A stretch of DNA of 64,000 bases, taken from assembly GCF_002909255.1 (NCBI RefSeq), contig NZ_PIOB01000007.1:62001-126000 (forward strand). The letters run 5' to 3'. The notes beneath the pieces were generated by a model. It saw nothing but the letters and a program-made list of their open reading frames with translations, was not told where the DNA came from and did not search any database. Source of the DNA: Arenibacter hampyeongensis. Its GTDB lineage: Bacteria; Bacteroidota; Bacteroidia; Flavobacteriales; Flavobacteriaceae. Shown one piece after another: positions 34,788-43,506 of this stretch. The position numbers and the translations under genes were made by a program. How positions within the stretch are numbered: position 1 is the stretch's first letter; each line of letters begins with the position of its first letter.

Positions 34788-35291
34788 ATGAAGTATTTTA
34801 ACATTTTGATTGCGATTTTTATGGTCTTTTCAGCTTGTAGGCCACAAAATAAATCCAAGGAACTTGTTGCTGAACCCTTGGCAGAGGAAAGCTATGAGTA
34901 TTTCGGAACCCAAATAGTTGATTCCAACGCCATGACAGCTGGTATGTTGCTTAAGAAATACAAAGTAATGGTTAAGACCGACACTCTTGCCGCCAAATTT
35001 TCAGGCAAGGTTACCGAGGTCTGCAAAGCAAAAGGCTGTTGGATGAAATTGGAATTGGGAAATGGGGAAGAAACTATGGTGAGATTTAAGGATTATAGCT
35101 TTTTTATGCCACAGGACATTGTTGGTAGGGAGGTAATTGTAAATGGCGTTGCCTTTGTTGAAGAAAGGAATGTTGAAGACCAACGACATTTTGCCCAGGA
35201 TGGTGGAAAATCCGAGGAGGAAATTGCCCAAATAACCGGGTCAAAGAAAACTTATGCCTTTGAAGCGGATGGAGTGTTGATAAAGAAATAA
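34788..35291 (+). CDS. DUF4920 domain lipoprotein
   Basis: 167 residues with a lipobox ending at FSAC (Cys17). The DUF4920 core shows AKFSGKVTEVCKAKGCW, with two cysteines six residues apart that could bind metal or form a disulfide, then GREVIVNGVAF. Function unknown. mnmD starts 1 base after the stop, so the two are in an operon. Confidence 0.88.
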   Translation: MKYFNILIAIFMVFSACRPQNKSKELVAEPLAEESYEYFGTQIVDSNAMTAGMLLKKYKVMVKTDTLAAKFSGKVTEVCKAKGCWMKLELGNGEETMVRFKDYSFFMPQDIVGREVIVNGVAFVEERNVEDQRHFAQDGGKSEEEIAQITGSKKTYAFEADGVLIKK

Positions 35292-35292
35292 T

Positions 35293-35958
35293 GTGAAAAG
35301 GAAAATAATTACAACTGCAGACGGTTCCAAAACAATTCAAATTGAAGAGTGGAACGAACAGTACCATTCAATTCACGGTGCTGTACAGGAAGCCTATCAT
35401 GTTTTTATAAAGAATGGTTTATCCTTGTTCCAAAATCGTGCCTTGTCTATTTTGGAAATTGGCTTCGGTACGGGATTGAACGCCCTTATTACCTTATTGG
35501 AATCGGAGAAGCATGGATTGGAAGTGGCTTATACTGGGGTTGAAGCATATCCCGTAGTCCCCAAGGAATTGGAGCAATTGGGCTATGGCGGAGCACTGGA
35601 TGCAAAGGATTTTGAACAACATTTTTTTAAGATGCACCAAACTTCGTGGGAAAAATCACATCAAATTACAGCTGGTTTTTCCTTGACAAAACAGCAGTTG
35701 GATTTTAAGGAAATTTCGGATGTCAATATCTTTGATCTTATCTATTTTGATGCCTTTGGTGCCCGGGTACAGCCAGAGCTTTGGACGGAGGAAGTTTTTT
35801 CCATAATGTACAGGGCTTTGAAAAAAGATGGTGTGCTGGTTACTTATTCTGCCAAGGGAAGCGTAAGGAGGGCTATGCAGGCCGTAGGGTTCATTGTAGA
35901 AAGGTTGCCTGGGCCTCCAGGAAAAAGAGAAATGCTCCGTGCCTTAAAAATTTCCTAA
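35293..35958 (+). CDS. mnmD: tRNA 5-methylaminomethyl-2-thiouridine methyltransferase MnmD
   Basis: 221 residues. The SAM site reads ILEIGFGTGLNAL (near residues 50-62) and the DLIYFDAFGARVQPELW segment (near 148-164) is typical of the MnmC methyltransferase domain family (DUF752). Stand-alone MnmD carries out the last methylation of wobble uridine in some tRNAs; no FAD-containing MnmC oxidase domain is fused. The start is GTG at 35293, 1 base after the DUF4920 stop. Confidence 0.92.
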   Translation: MKRKIITTADGSKTIQIEEWNEQYHSIHGAVQEAYHVFIKNGLSLFQNRALSILEIGFGTGLNALITLLESEKHGLEVAYTGVEAYPVVPKELEQLGYGGALDAKDFEQHFFKMHQTSWEKSHQITAGFSLTKQQLDFKEISDVNIFDLIYFDAFGARVQPELWTEEVFSIMYRALKKDGVLVTYSAKGSVRRAMQAVGFIVERLPGPPGKREMLRALKIS

Positions 35959-35983
35959 TTATGGGACTTTTATTATGGAATAC

Positions 35984-36011
35984 TTAACAGCCAAGGACCT
36001 TGGACTGTTAA
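35984..36011. terminator. Hairpin after mnmD
   Basis: TTAACAGCCAAGG (35984-35996) pairs with the arm at 35998-36011 with one bulged base. The T-run is weak, so termination is uncertain. Confidence 0.5.
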
Positions 36012-36088
36012 ACCTAAACTAAAGTCAACTACTTCAATACTAAAAACCTATATATTTATACCAAAGTTGACGGAAAGATAGAAAGGGT

Positions 36089-37051
36089 ATGAAGGTTCTT
36101 GTAACAGGTGCAACAGGTTTGGTTGGGAGTGAAATTGTAAATTTGTGTAAACAAAATAATATTACTGTAAATTATTTGACCACCAGTAAGAAAAAAATCG
36201 TTTCACAAACGGGCTATAATGGTTTTTATTGGAACCCCGGTAAGAATGAAATAGATGCAGATTGCTTTAAAGGAGTTACGGCAATAATCAATCTGGCGGG
36301 TTCAAGTATTTCCAAGAGATGGACCAAGAATAATAAAAAAAAGATACTAAATAGTAGGGTAAATTCCTTAAGAACTCTGTTGGGGGCTATACCCAAGGAA
36401 GGAGCCCATAGTATTGGAACACTTGTGTCCGCATCTGCGATAGGGATTTACCCAAATTCGTTATCCCAATATTATAAGGAGGAAGAAGAAAAGGTGGATG
36501 ACAGTTTTTTGGGGGAGGTAGTAGCTGTTTGGGAAAAGGAGGTAGACGCATTTGAAAAAGTTAATATTAAGACCGCCAAAATTCGGATAGGTTTGGTTAT
36601 GTCCAATAAAGGTGGAGCTTTGCCCGAAATGGCCAAGCCTATAAAATATTACCTTGGGGCGGCCATTGGTTCTGGGAACCAGTGGCAATCATGGATACAC
36701 CTTCAGGATTTGGGCAGGATATTTCTACAGGTTTTGACAAAGGAGCTAACGGGAACATATAACGGTGTGGCACCAAATCCTGTAACCAATGTTAAGCTAA
36801 CGAAAGAATTGGCAAGAGTTTTGGATAAACCGCTTTTTTTGCCCAATATTCCACGGCCTCTAATGCGTTTGGCTTTGGGAGAAATGTCTTATTTGTTGTT
36901 AGTCAGCCAGCGCGTGAGTTGTAAAAAAATTGAAGAGTCGGGTTTTGATTTCATTTACCCCAACATTTGTCGAGCCTTGGAAAATATCTATATGGACAAG
37001 GGAGAGCATACGACCAATGACGCACTTTATCAGAACGAGTTTGTTTCCTAG
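36089..37051 (+). CDS. TIGR01777 family NAD(P)-dependent epimerase-like protein
   Basis: 320 residues, SDR fold. The N-terminal nucleotide motif reads VTGATGLVGSE, the NLAGSSI segment is near residue 70, and a DUF1731-like C-terminal region is present. Family members are extended SDRs of mostly unknown substrate. A strong terminator follows 28 bases after the stop. Confidence 0.9.
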   Translation: MKVLVTGATGLVGSEIVNLCKQNNITVNYLTTSKKKIVSQTGYNGFYWNPGKNEIDADCFKGVTAIINLAGSSISKRWTKNNKKKILNSRVNSLRTLLGAIPKEGAHSIGTLVSASAIGIYPNSLSQYYKEEEEKVDDSFLGEVVAVWEKEVDAFEKVNIKTAKIRIGLVMSNKGGALPEMAKPIKYYLGAAIGSGNQWQSWIHLQDLGRIFLQVLTKELTGTYNGVAPNPVTNVKLTKELARVLDKPLFLPNIPRPLMRLALGEMSYLLLVSQRVSCKKIEESGFDFIYPNICRALENIYMDKGEHTTNDALYQNEFVS

Positions 37052-37078
37052 GGGTTAACAGGTATTATAAGCATTATG

Positions 37079-37106
37079 AACATCCGTCATTGACGGATGT
37101 TTTTTT
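37079..37106 (+). terminator. Intrinsic terminator after the epimerase gene
   Basis: AACATCCGTC (37079-37088) pairs with GACGGATGTT (37092-37101) around ATT, followed by a T-run. Confidence 0.92.
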
Positions 37107-37148
37107 ATAAAGTTTAATGACATTATGACATTTTTCAAGAATTGGCAG

Positions 37149-37156
37149 TACTTTTG
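37149..37156 (+). promoter_or_regulatory. -7 promoter element of grpE-dnaJ
   Basis: TACTTTTG matches TAnnTTTG, 35 bases before the grpE ATG. I found no CIRCE inverted repeat here. Confidence 0.5.
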
Positions 37157-37191
37157 CCACTTCAATTCGGAGGTATATAAATTTATTTTAA

Positions 37192-37764
37192 ATGAGTAAC
37201 GAAAATAAAACAGAAGAAATGGAAGATGAACTTCTGAATAATATAGAAAGTCAAGAAGGGGAACAGGACGGTTCATTTGTTGGGAACGAAGATATTGAAA
37301 AGGGCGAAGAACTTAGCCTGGAAGAGCAATTGCAGGAAGACCTTAATAAGGAAAAAGACAAATTTTTACGTCTTTTTGCAGAATTCGAAAACTACAAAAG
37401 GCGTACATCAAAAGAAAGAATGGACTTGTTTAAAACAGCCGGCCAAGAGGTTATTGTATCATTATTGCCAATAATAGATGATTTTGACCGTGCACTAAAG
37501 GAGGTCTCCAAATCTGAGGATCGGGAGATGTTCAAGGGAGTGGAATTAATAAGTAATAAGTTCAAGGAAACATTAAAAAATAAAGGGCTTCAAGAAATTG
37601 AAGTAAAGCAGGGTGACGCCTTTGATGCGGAAATACATGATGCCATCACGCAAATTCCAGCTCCCAGTAAAAAGTTGAAAGGCAAAGTAGTTGATGTAGT
37701 GGAAAAAGGTTTTAAACTGGGTGATAAAATCATACGCCATCCAAAGGTGGTTGTTGGAAATTAA
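37192..37764 (+). CDS. grpE: Nucleotide exchange factor GrpE
   Basis: 190 residues, cytosolic. An acidic N-terminus leads into a long coiled coil (about 45-100, with DKFLRLFAEFENYKRRT) and a C-terminal beta domain (about 130-190, with HDAITQIPAPS). It releases ADP from DnaK. dnaJ follows 9 bases later, forming the chaperone operon; dnaK is not in the window. Confidence 0.95.
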   Translation: MSNENKTEEMEDELLNNIESQEGEQDGSFVGNEDIEKGEELSLEEQLQEDLNKEKDKFLRLFAEFENYKRRTSKERMDLFKTAGQEVIVSLLPIIDDFDRALKEVSKSEDREMFKGVELISNKFKETLKNKGLQEIEVKQGDAFDAEIHDAITQIPAPSKKLKGKVVDVVEKGFKLGDKIIRHPKVVVGN

Positions 37765-37773
37765 AAATATTTT

Positions 37774-38898
37774 ATGAAGGAGGATTATTATGACATCTTG
37801 GGCATTGGAAAAAATGCTACTGCGGCTGAAGTAAAGAAAGCATATCGCAAGAAGGCAATCGAGTACCATCCTGACAAAAACCCAGGTGACGCCAAGGCTG
37901 AAGAAATGTTTAAAAAAGCGGCAGAGGCCTATGAGGTTCTAAGCGACCCCAATAAGAAGGCCCGTTATGATCAATATGGACATGCAGCCTTTGAGGGCGG
38001 CGGCGGTTTCGGCGGTGGCGGAATGAACATGGATGACATTTTTAGTCAGTTCGGCGATATTTTCGGTGGTGCCTTTGGCGGTGGTGGCTTTAGTGGTTTT
38101 TCGGGATTTGGCGGTGGCGGTGGTCAGCGACGTGTCAAGGGAAGTAACTTAAGAATCAGGGTTAAGTTGACCTTGGAGGAAATTGCCAATGGAGTAGAAA
38201 AGAAAATAAAGGTAAGGCGAAAAGTTCAAGCAGAAGGGGTTACATACCAGACTTGTGGCACCTGTGGAGGTCGAGGCCAAGTAACCAAAATCACCAATAC
38301 AATTCTGGGTAGAATGCAGACCGCAGCCACTTGTAGCAACTGTGGGGGTAGTGGTCAAATGATAGATAAGAAGCCCAGCGATGCGGATGCCAATGGATTA
38401 AAGGTTTCTGAGGAAACCGTAAGTATCAATATTCCTGCCGGGGTTGAGGACGGAATGCAATTAAAAGTGCCTAATAAAGGAAACGATGCTCCAGGAAATG
38501 GAGTTCCCGGAGATTTATTGGTTGCCATAGAGACTGAAGAGCATGAAACGCTAAAGAGGGAAGGGGATAATCTTCATTATGACCTTTATATTAGTATTTC
38601 CGAAGCCGTATTGGGGACCTCAAAAGAGATTGATGCCGTAGGAGGTAAAGTAAGGATCAAATTGGAAGCTGGTATACAGTCCGGTAAAATTCTTCGATTA
38701 AGAGGTAAGGGTATTACGAGTCTTAATGGTTATGGCGGTGGGGATTTACTGGTACATGTAAATGTTTGGACGCCCAAGGAATTGAACAAGGAGCAAAAGG
38801 ACTTTTTTGAACGTATGCAGAATAACGAAAACTTTGAGCCTAGACCCGAAAAATCCGATAAATCTTTCTTTGAAAAGGTTAAGGATATGTTCTCTTAG
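37774..38898 (+). CDS. dnaJ: Chaperone DnaJ with a half zinc domain
   Basis: 374 residues. J domain with HPD at 32-34, then a G/F-rich segment (about 74-117). The zinc region has only two CxxCxGxG-type repeats (Cys161/Cys164 and Cys187/Cys190) instead of four, enough for one zinc rather than two. The C-terminal substrate domains follow and the chain ends in FFEKVKDMFS. It delivers clients to DnaK. The half zinc domain is, to my knowledge, common in flavobacterial DnaJ. Two terminators follow. Confidence 0.94.
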   Translation: MKEDYYDILGIGKNATAAEVKKAYRKKAIEYHPDKNPGDAKAEEMFKKAAEAYEVLSDPNKKARYDQYGHAAFEGGGGFGGGGMNMDDIFSQFGDIFGGAFGGGGFSGFSGFGGGGGQRRVKGSNLRIRVKLTLEEIANGVEKKIKVRRKVQAEGVTYQTCGTCGGRGQVTKITNTILGRMQTAATCSNCGGSGQMIDKKPSDADANGLKVSEETVSINIPAGVEDGMQLKVPNKGNDAPGNGVPGDLLVAIETEEHETLKREGDNLHYDLYISISEAVLGTSKEIDAVGGKVRIKLEAGIQSGKILRLRGKGITSLNGYGGGDLLVHVNVWTPKELNKEQKDFFERMQNNENFEPRPEKSDKSFFEKVKDMFS

Positions 38899-38940
38899 AG
38901 CTCGCGATTTATTTTATAAATAAAAAACGTATATTTGAGA

Positions 38941-38972
38941 TAATATTGGGTAACCAATATTATTTTCTTTTT
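38941..38972 (+). terminator. Proximal terminator of grpE-dnaJ
   Basis: TAATATTGG (38941-38949) pairs with CCAATATTA (38954-38962) around GTAA, followed by a T-rich run. Confidence 0.75.
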
Positions 38973-38989
38973 CATAGCAATTTTTTTTT

Positions 38990-39020
38990 CCCATCCTTGA
39001 TTCGTTAAGGGTGGGTTTTG
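38990..39020 (+). terminator. Second terminator of grpE-dnaJ
   Basis: CCCATCCTT (38990-38998) pairs with AAGGGTGGG (39007-39015) including one G-U pair, followed by TTTTG. Confidence 0.75.
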
Positions 39021-39039
39021 TTTGTGAAACCCTGTCTTT

Positions 39040-39194
39040 AAGAGCTCCGAAGGAGCGAATTAAAGATAGTAGGTTGAACAAATCCCGCCCCTTGGCGGGA
39101 TCTTAGGGTTATACTGAGAGCGATTGGATATATGGGGATAATTTTTAAGAGCTTCAGGAAGCGAATTAAGGATAGAAGGCAGAACTAATCCCGC
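39040..39194. repeat. Two diverged copies of a ~49-bp intergenic repeat
   Basis: Copy A (39040-39088) and copy B (39147-39194) share AAGAGCT, GAGCGAATTAA-like, GATAG and AATCCCGC blocks in the same order. The internal stem is GCTCC/GGAGC in A and GCTTC/GAAGC in B, a compensatory pair change. Copy A runs into an extra hairpin (ATCCCGCC/GGCGGGAT, 39082-39101) that copy B lacks. Confidence 0.6.
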
Positions 39195-39440
39195 TGACTA
39201 GAGAATTCCCATTACCGACTTGTAGGTTTGAATTTTTTTGATGATCAACCTTTAAATGTTGGTCATTTGTAGGGGGAATAGGGATTTTCAACACTTCCTT
39301 TTTTCTTTTTTTTATGAAAATCCAATTTCTTAATTTTTAAGGCTCCGGAGCACATAATTTTATCATAGTTAAATTATGATAAAAAGCTTAAAAAGAAATA
39401 ATTTATAAAATTCCAACCTATCTCTTACATAGCAATTATA

Positions 39441-39448
39441 TATCTTTG
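39441..39448 (+). promoter_or_regulatory. -7 promoter element of the ABC/MscS/sigma-54 operon
   Basis: TATCTTTG matches TAnnTTTG, 14 bases before the ATG at 39463. Confidence 0.55.
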
Positions 39449-39462
39449 GGGAAATTGCGTAC

Positions 39463-40386
39463 ATGAATAATATATTGGTCGCTAAAGAGGTTTCCAAGCA
39501 GTTTGGGAACCATATAGCTCTCAACAAAGTTTCATTGGAAATTCCCAAAAATAGTATTTACGGCCTGCTCGGTCCCAATGGAGCTGGGAAGACTACTTTA
39601 ATCCGGATAATCAATCAAATTATAAATCCGGATCAAGGTGTAATTTACTTTGATGGTAAGCTCTTGCAGCCCCACCACATATCCATGATTGGATACTTAC
39701 CTGAGGAAAGGGGACTTTATAAAAGTATGAAGGTGGGCGAGCAGGCCCTATATCTTGCCCAATTAAAAGGACTGTCCAAGACAGATGCCAAAAATAGATT
39801 GAAATATTGGTTCGATCGCTTGGAAATAGGAGATTGGTGGAACAAGAAAATACAGGAGCTTTCTAAGGGAATGGCTCAAAAGATCCAGTTTATCGTCACC
39901 GTATTACACGAGCCAAAGCTTTTGATTTTCGATGAACCGTTTAGTGGGTTCGATCCCATAAATGCCAATTTAATCAAGGATGAAATTCTTCTACTTAGGG
40001 ACAAAGGAACAACCATTATCTTTTCTACCCATAGAATGGAATCCGTGGAGGAGTTATGTGAATATATAGCACTCATACATAAGTCGGAAAAACTATTGGA
40101 CGGTAAGCTTAGCGATATAAAAAAAGCATATAAGAACAATATTTATAAAGTAGGGTTAGGAGTGCAAAGTGCCAATGGGCTATTGGAGGACTTAAAGGAT
40201 AAATTTCAAATTCTTTCTTCGGAATATGTCGATGGTGGGCTTCAGCTAAATTTTACTGTGCAATTGCCTTCCAATGATACAGGTCCCTTCCTATCCCATT
40301 TATCTGGCAGGGCAAATGTCAATAATTTCACGGAAACAATTCCATCGGCCAACGATATTTTTATTAGAACCGTTCAAACCAAATAA
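39463..40386 (+). CDS. ABC transporter ATP-binding protein (NatA-like)
   Basis: 307 residues. Walker A is GPNGAGKT (near 40-47), the signature is ELSKGMAQK (an SKG variant) and Walker B is KLLIFDEPFSGFD. A C-terminal extension of about 80 residues (DUF4162-like) is typical of ATPases paired with ABC-2 exporters. It starts an operon with the permease 5 bases downstream. Cargo unknown; NatAB-type systems export Na+ or other small cations or peptides. Confidence 0.9.
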   Translation: MNNILVAKEVSKQFGNHIALNKVSLEIPKNSIYGLLGPNGAGKTTLIRIINQIINPDQGVIYFDGKLLQPHHISMIGYLPEERGLYKSMKVGEQALYLAQLKGLSKTDAKNRLKYWFDRLEIGDWWNKKIQELSKGMAQKIQFIVTVLHEPKLLIFDEPFSGFDPINANLIKDEILLLRDKGTTIIFSTHRMESVEELCEYIALIHKSEKLLDGKLSDIKKAYKNNIYKVGLGVQSANGLLEDLKDKFQILSSEYVDGGLQLNFTVQLPSNDTGPFLSHLSGRANVNNFTETIPSANDIFIRTVQTK

Positions 40387-40391
40387 TTTTT

Positions 40392-41729
40392 ATGGGTAAA
40401 TTATCACTCATCATAAAACGAGAGTATTTAGCAAAGGTTCGAAACAAGTCCTTCGTAGTCATGACGTTTTTGAGCCCAATCCTTATGGTAGGAATGGTTG
40501 TCCTTGTTGTTTATCTCACTAAGATTAATGATAATGAGATAAGGACTATTGCAGTTTTAAATGAGAGCAATTATTTCACCACTGATTTTCATGGTACAGA
40601 AAGTACCTCATTTGTAAGGATCAGAGATATTGATTTGGAGGCTGCCAAAGATTCTGTTCAAAAAATGGGGTTTTATGGTTTGCTTTATATCCCCGACGAG
40701 CCAGACCTGGAAAAGGTGGCAAGTAGGTCTTTTTTTTATACCAAGGATGCTCCGGGATCTAACGTTTTGGACAATTTGGAAAATGTCTTTGAAGATCGTC
40801 TGCGATTGCGGAGGTTACAGGAACTAGGGGTCTCGGTTTCCGATTTTGAAAGTGTAGGTAATAACTTTGAAATTAATACGGCTAACTTTTCCGGGGAACA
40901 GAACCTGAAAGGAATAATCGAAATTAAAGCCTTTATTGGTGGGGCATTTGGGTACCTGATCATGATGTTCATCATAATTTACGGTGGATTCGTTATGCGC
41001 AGTGTAATCGAGGAAAAAACATCAAGGATAATAGAGGTTATTATCTCCTCTGTTAAGCCTTTTCAGCTTATGCTTGGAAAAATAATTGGAACTTCCTTGG
41101 CAGGGGTTACCCAGTTTGCCATTTGGATCATTTCCGCCGTTCTGATGTTTGGTATTTTGATTCTGGTTTTCGATATTGATCCTTCGGGATTAAATTCAGG
41201 GGCCGCTAACGCTCCCGGCTTGGTTGGCGGAGCAGCGTATATGGCGGCATCGGATTCCGCCATGCAATTATATGCGAACGAACTTTTTAGGATACCGTGG
41301 GTTATGCTGATTTGTTTTTTCCTGATCTATTTTATACTGGGATATTTAATTTATAGTTCAATTTACGCAGCCATAGGGGCAGCGGTGGATAATGAAACCG
41401 ATACCCAACAGTTTATTTTCCCTATTATCCTCCCGTTAATGTTGGCCATTTATGTGGGTTTCTTTTCTGTTTTTAATAACCCCCATGGGCCAATAGCGGT
41501 TGCATTCTCTTTATTTCCACTAACATCGCCCATTGTGATGCTTATGCGCCTGCCGGGAGGTATTGGTGAAGGTGGTGTGCCAATTTGGGAGTTGGTTGTA
41601 TCTATTTTCTTATTGATTGTCACATTTATAGGTATTGTATGGTTGGCCGCAAAAATTTATAGGGTCGGAATATTGATGTACGGGAAAAAGCCATCTTATA
41701 GGGATTTGTTTAAATGGCTGAAATATTAG
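40392..41729 (+). CDS. ABC-2 type permease (NatB-like)
   Basis: 445 residues. One N-terminal helix (about 20-42) is followed by a large extracytoplasmic domain (about 45-180) and five more helices in the C-terminal half. This is the ABC-2 export permease layout. The MscS gene begins 1 base after the stop, so the operon continues. Confidence 0.9.
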   Translation: MGKLSLIIKREYLAKVRNKSFVVMTFLSPILMVGMVVLVVYLTKINDNEIRTIAVLNESNYFTTDFHGTESTSFVRIRDIDLEAAKDSVQKMGFYGLLYIPDEPDLEKVASRSFFYTKDAPGSNVLDNLENVFEDRLRLRRLQELGVSVSDFESVGNNFEINTANFSGEQNLKGIIEIKAFIGGAFGYLIMMFIIIYGGFVMRSVIEEKTSRIIEVIISSVKPFQLMLGKIIGTSLAGVTQFAIWIISAVLMFGILILVFDIDPSGLNSGAANAPGLVGGAAYMAASDSAMQLYANELFRIPWVMLICFFLIYFILGYLIYSSIYAAIGAAVDNETDTQQFIFPIILPLMLAIYVGFFSVFNNPHGPIAVAFSLFPLTSPIVMLMRLPGGIGEGGVPIWELVVSIFLLIVTFIGIVWLAAKIYRVGILMYGKKPSYRDLFKWLKY

Positions 41730-41730
41730 T

Positions 41731-42627
41731 ATGGAAGAAATTAAGAATATTGTTAAGGTCTTTAGTGATTTCCTTGCCTTCAAAATTTGGGATAGTGATA
41801 AAGTGGATATTACGGCAGGCACTTTTTTAACGATCATCCTTGCTATAATTGTCGTGACCTATTCCTTAAGGCTAGTCCGAAAATTGGTTACAGCAAAGCT
41901 GCCCGAAGAGGATAAGAATAAGTTTATCAGCATTTTTGGGTTCTTGAGATACTTATTTTACATTATGGTGGTATTGGTAGTTCTGCATACCTCAGGGGTT
42001 AATCTTACCGTACTGTTGACTGCCTCTGCAGCGCTTTTTGTGGGTTTGGGGTTTGCCTTGCAATATTTGTTTCAGGACATTATTTCGGGTATTTTGATTA
42101 TTATGGATCAGTCCTTGCGTGTAGGCGATATTGTTGAGGTAAATCAGAAAGTGGGGCGTGTTTTTGAAATTCGGTTAAGGACAACCAGAGCACTTACCAG
42201 GGATGACAAGGTGATCATAATTCCAAACCACCAATTTTTAACGGATAGTATATATAATTATACCCAAAATCATAAAAGTACCAGAGAGAGCGTTAAGATT
42301 GGGGTGGCCTATGGCAGCGATGTCAATTTGGTAACCAAAATATTGGAAAATATCGCCGGTGATCAAAAAGGGGTTTTAAAAAATCCAAAGCCATTTGTCC
42401 TATTTGATGATTTTGGGGATTCCGCCTTATTGTTTTCCATTAATTTTTACATTAACGACAGTTATGGAGATCCAAAAATTAAAAGTGCTATGAGGTATAG
42501 GATAGATGCCAAATTTAGGGAACACCAAATAAGTATACCGTTTCCACAAAGGGATATTCATTTGTATCAATCCCGTGCTTTGCAAACCATACAGGTAGAA
42601 AAAAATAATACTGGGGATGGGAATTAG
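41731..42627 (+). CDS. Small-conductance mechanosensitive channel (MscS family)
   Basis: 298 residues. Three N-terminal helices (about 28-47, 68-88 and 92-114) are followed by the beta and alpha/beta domains. The pore-lining helix reads SAALFVGLGFALQYLFQD, with the small-residue packing of MscS. It opens under membrane tension to release osmolytes. It is coupled to the ABC permease gene and overlaps the next gene by 11 bases. Confidence 0.9.
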   Translation: MEEIKNIVKVFSDFLAFKIWDSDKVDITAGTFLTIILAIIVVTYSLRLVRKLVTAKLPEEDKNKFISIFGFLRYLFYIMVVLVVLHTSGVNLTVLLTASAALFVGLGFALQYLFQDIISGILIIMDQSLRVGDIVEVNQKVGRVFEIRLRTTRALTRDDKVIIIPNHQFLTDSIYNYTQNHKSTRESVKIGVAYGSDVNLVTKILENIAGDQKGVLKNPKPFVLFDDFGDSALLFSINFYINDSYGDPKIKSAMRYRIDAKFREHQISIPFPQRDIHLYQSRALQTIQVEKNNTGDGN

Positions 42628-43495
42628 AATAGAAAAATTGGGATTCCTAATTGGATTCTTTTTGTTGGTAAATTTTTGTCGTGCCCAGACGCCTGATGTT
42701 TTTAGGTTGGAGTATATGCTAATGCCCAGAAATACTGCTGAAGCAAAATTGTCACGTATAAAATTAGTGGCCAACTTGCCCATAAAGGTGGGTAAGAAGG
42801 ACAATATTATTGTTGGGGCCGAGTACAATCGCATAGCCTTTGATCTTAATCGCGGAGCACCATATGATGATGAAATTACACAGACATTTCATGTGGCCGA
42901 TTTAAACATGGCTTACATATTGCAGTACAATCAAGACTGGCGCTTCGTAGGAGTTGTTACTCCACGTTTATCCTCAACCTTGACCAACGATATAGGTGAT
43001 GGCGATGTGTCCTTGAACGTTACCATTGGAGCGCTTCGGGATAGACCAAATATTGAAAAACCAACACGATTGGTATTGGGAGTGGCTTATAATTCAACGG
43101 TGGCGGTAAGAATACCATTGCCTTTGGTCTATTTTGAAAAGAGGTTTCATCCCAATTGGGCATATGTTATTGGAGCCCCCAAAAGTGGTATGAAATACTT
43201 TTTTAATGACAAACATATGCTTCAAACAGAATTTATAGTGGACGGATATTATGTAAATCTCCAAAATACGGTGATTAGCTCGGATTCTGGTATTGCTTCC
43301 TCCATTTCTACTTCTGTAGCCTTGTTTACATTGGGATATCAATATGCAGTGGCTAAAAATATTTTCTTTTATGGTTATGCAGGACATACCCTTTTTCAGG
43401 CAGGAGTATTGAGGGATGATGATCGAAATAATATTTTTACATTGAACGACCAACCTAGTTTCTACTTTAGAACAGGTTTTAGAATTGGAATATAA
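42617..43495 (+). CDS. DUF6268-like outer membrane beta-barrel protein
   Basis: 292 residues with a signal peptide ending near FCRAQ. The chain is made of alternating strands and ends with an aromatic residue pattern (YFRTGFRIGI), as in small outer membrane barrels. I assign DUF6268 by resemblance. Function unknown. It overlaps the MscS gene and is followed 11 bases later by the response regulator. Confidence 0.78.
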   Translation: MGIRIEKLGFLIGFFLLVNFCRAQTPDVFRLEYMLMPRNTAEAKLSRIKLVANLPIKVGKKDNIIVGAEYNRIAFDLNRGAPYDDEITQTFHVADLNMAYILQYNQDWRFVGVVTPRLSSTLTNDIGDGDVSLNVTIGALRDRPNIEKPTRLVLGVAYNSTVAVRIPLPLVYFEKRFHPNWAYVIGAPKSGMKYFFNDKHMLQTEFIVDGYYVNLQNTVISSDSGIASSISTSVALFTLGYQYAVAKNIFFYGYAGHTLFQAGVLRDDDRNNIFTLNDQPSFYFRTGFRIGI

Positions 43496-43506
43496 AAAAA
43501 ATAATT

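Larger units (their letters stand above)
38899..39462. other. Intergenic region after dnaJ
   Basis: 564 bases holding the two terminators, the repeat pair and an AT-rich stretch (39230-39440) with no coding frame. The promoter of the next operon is at its right end. Confidence 0.6.

Noticed and set aside
37107..37191. CIRCE heat-shock operator before grpE
   Set aside because: No TTAGCACTC-N9-GAGTGCTAA inverted repeat was found.
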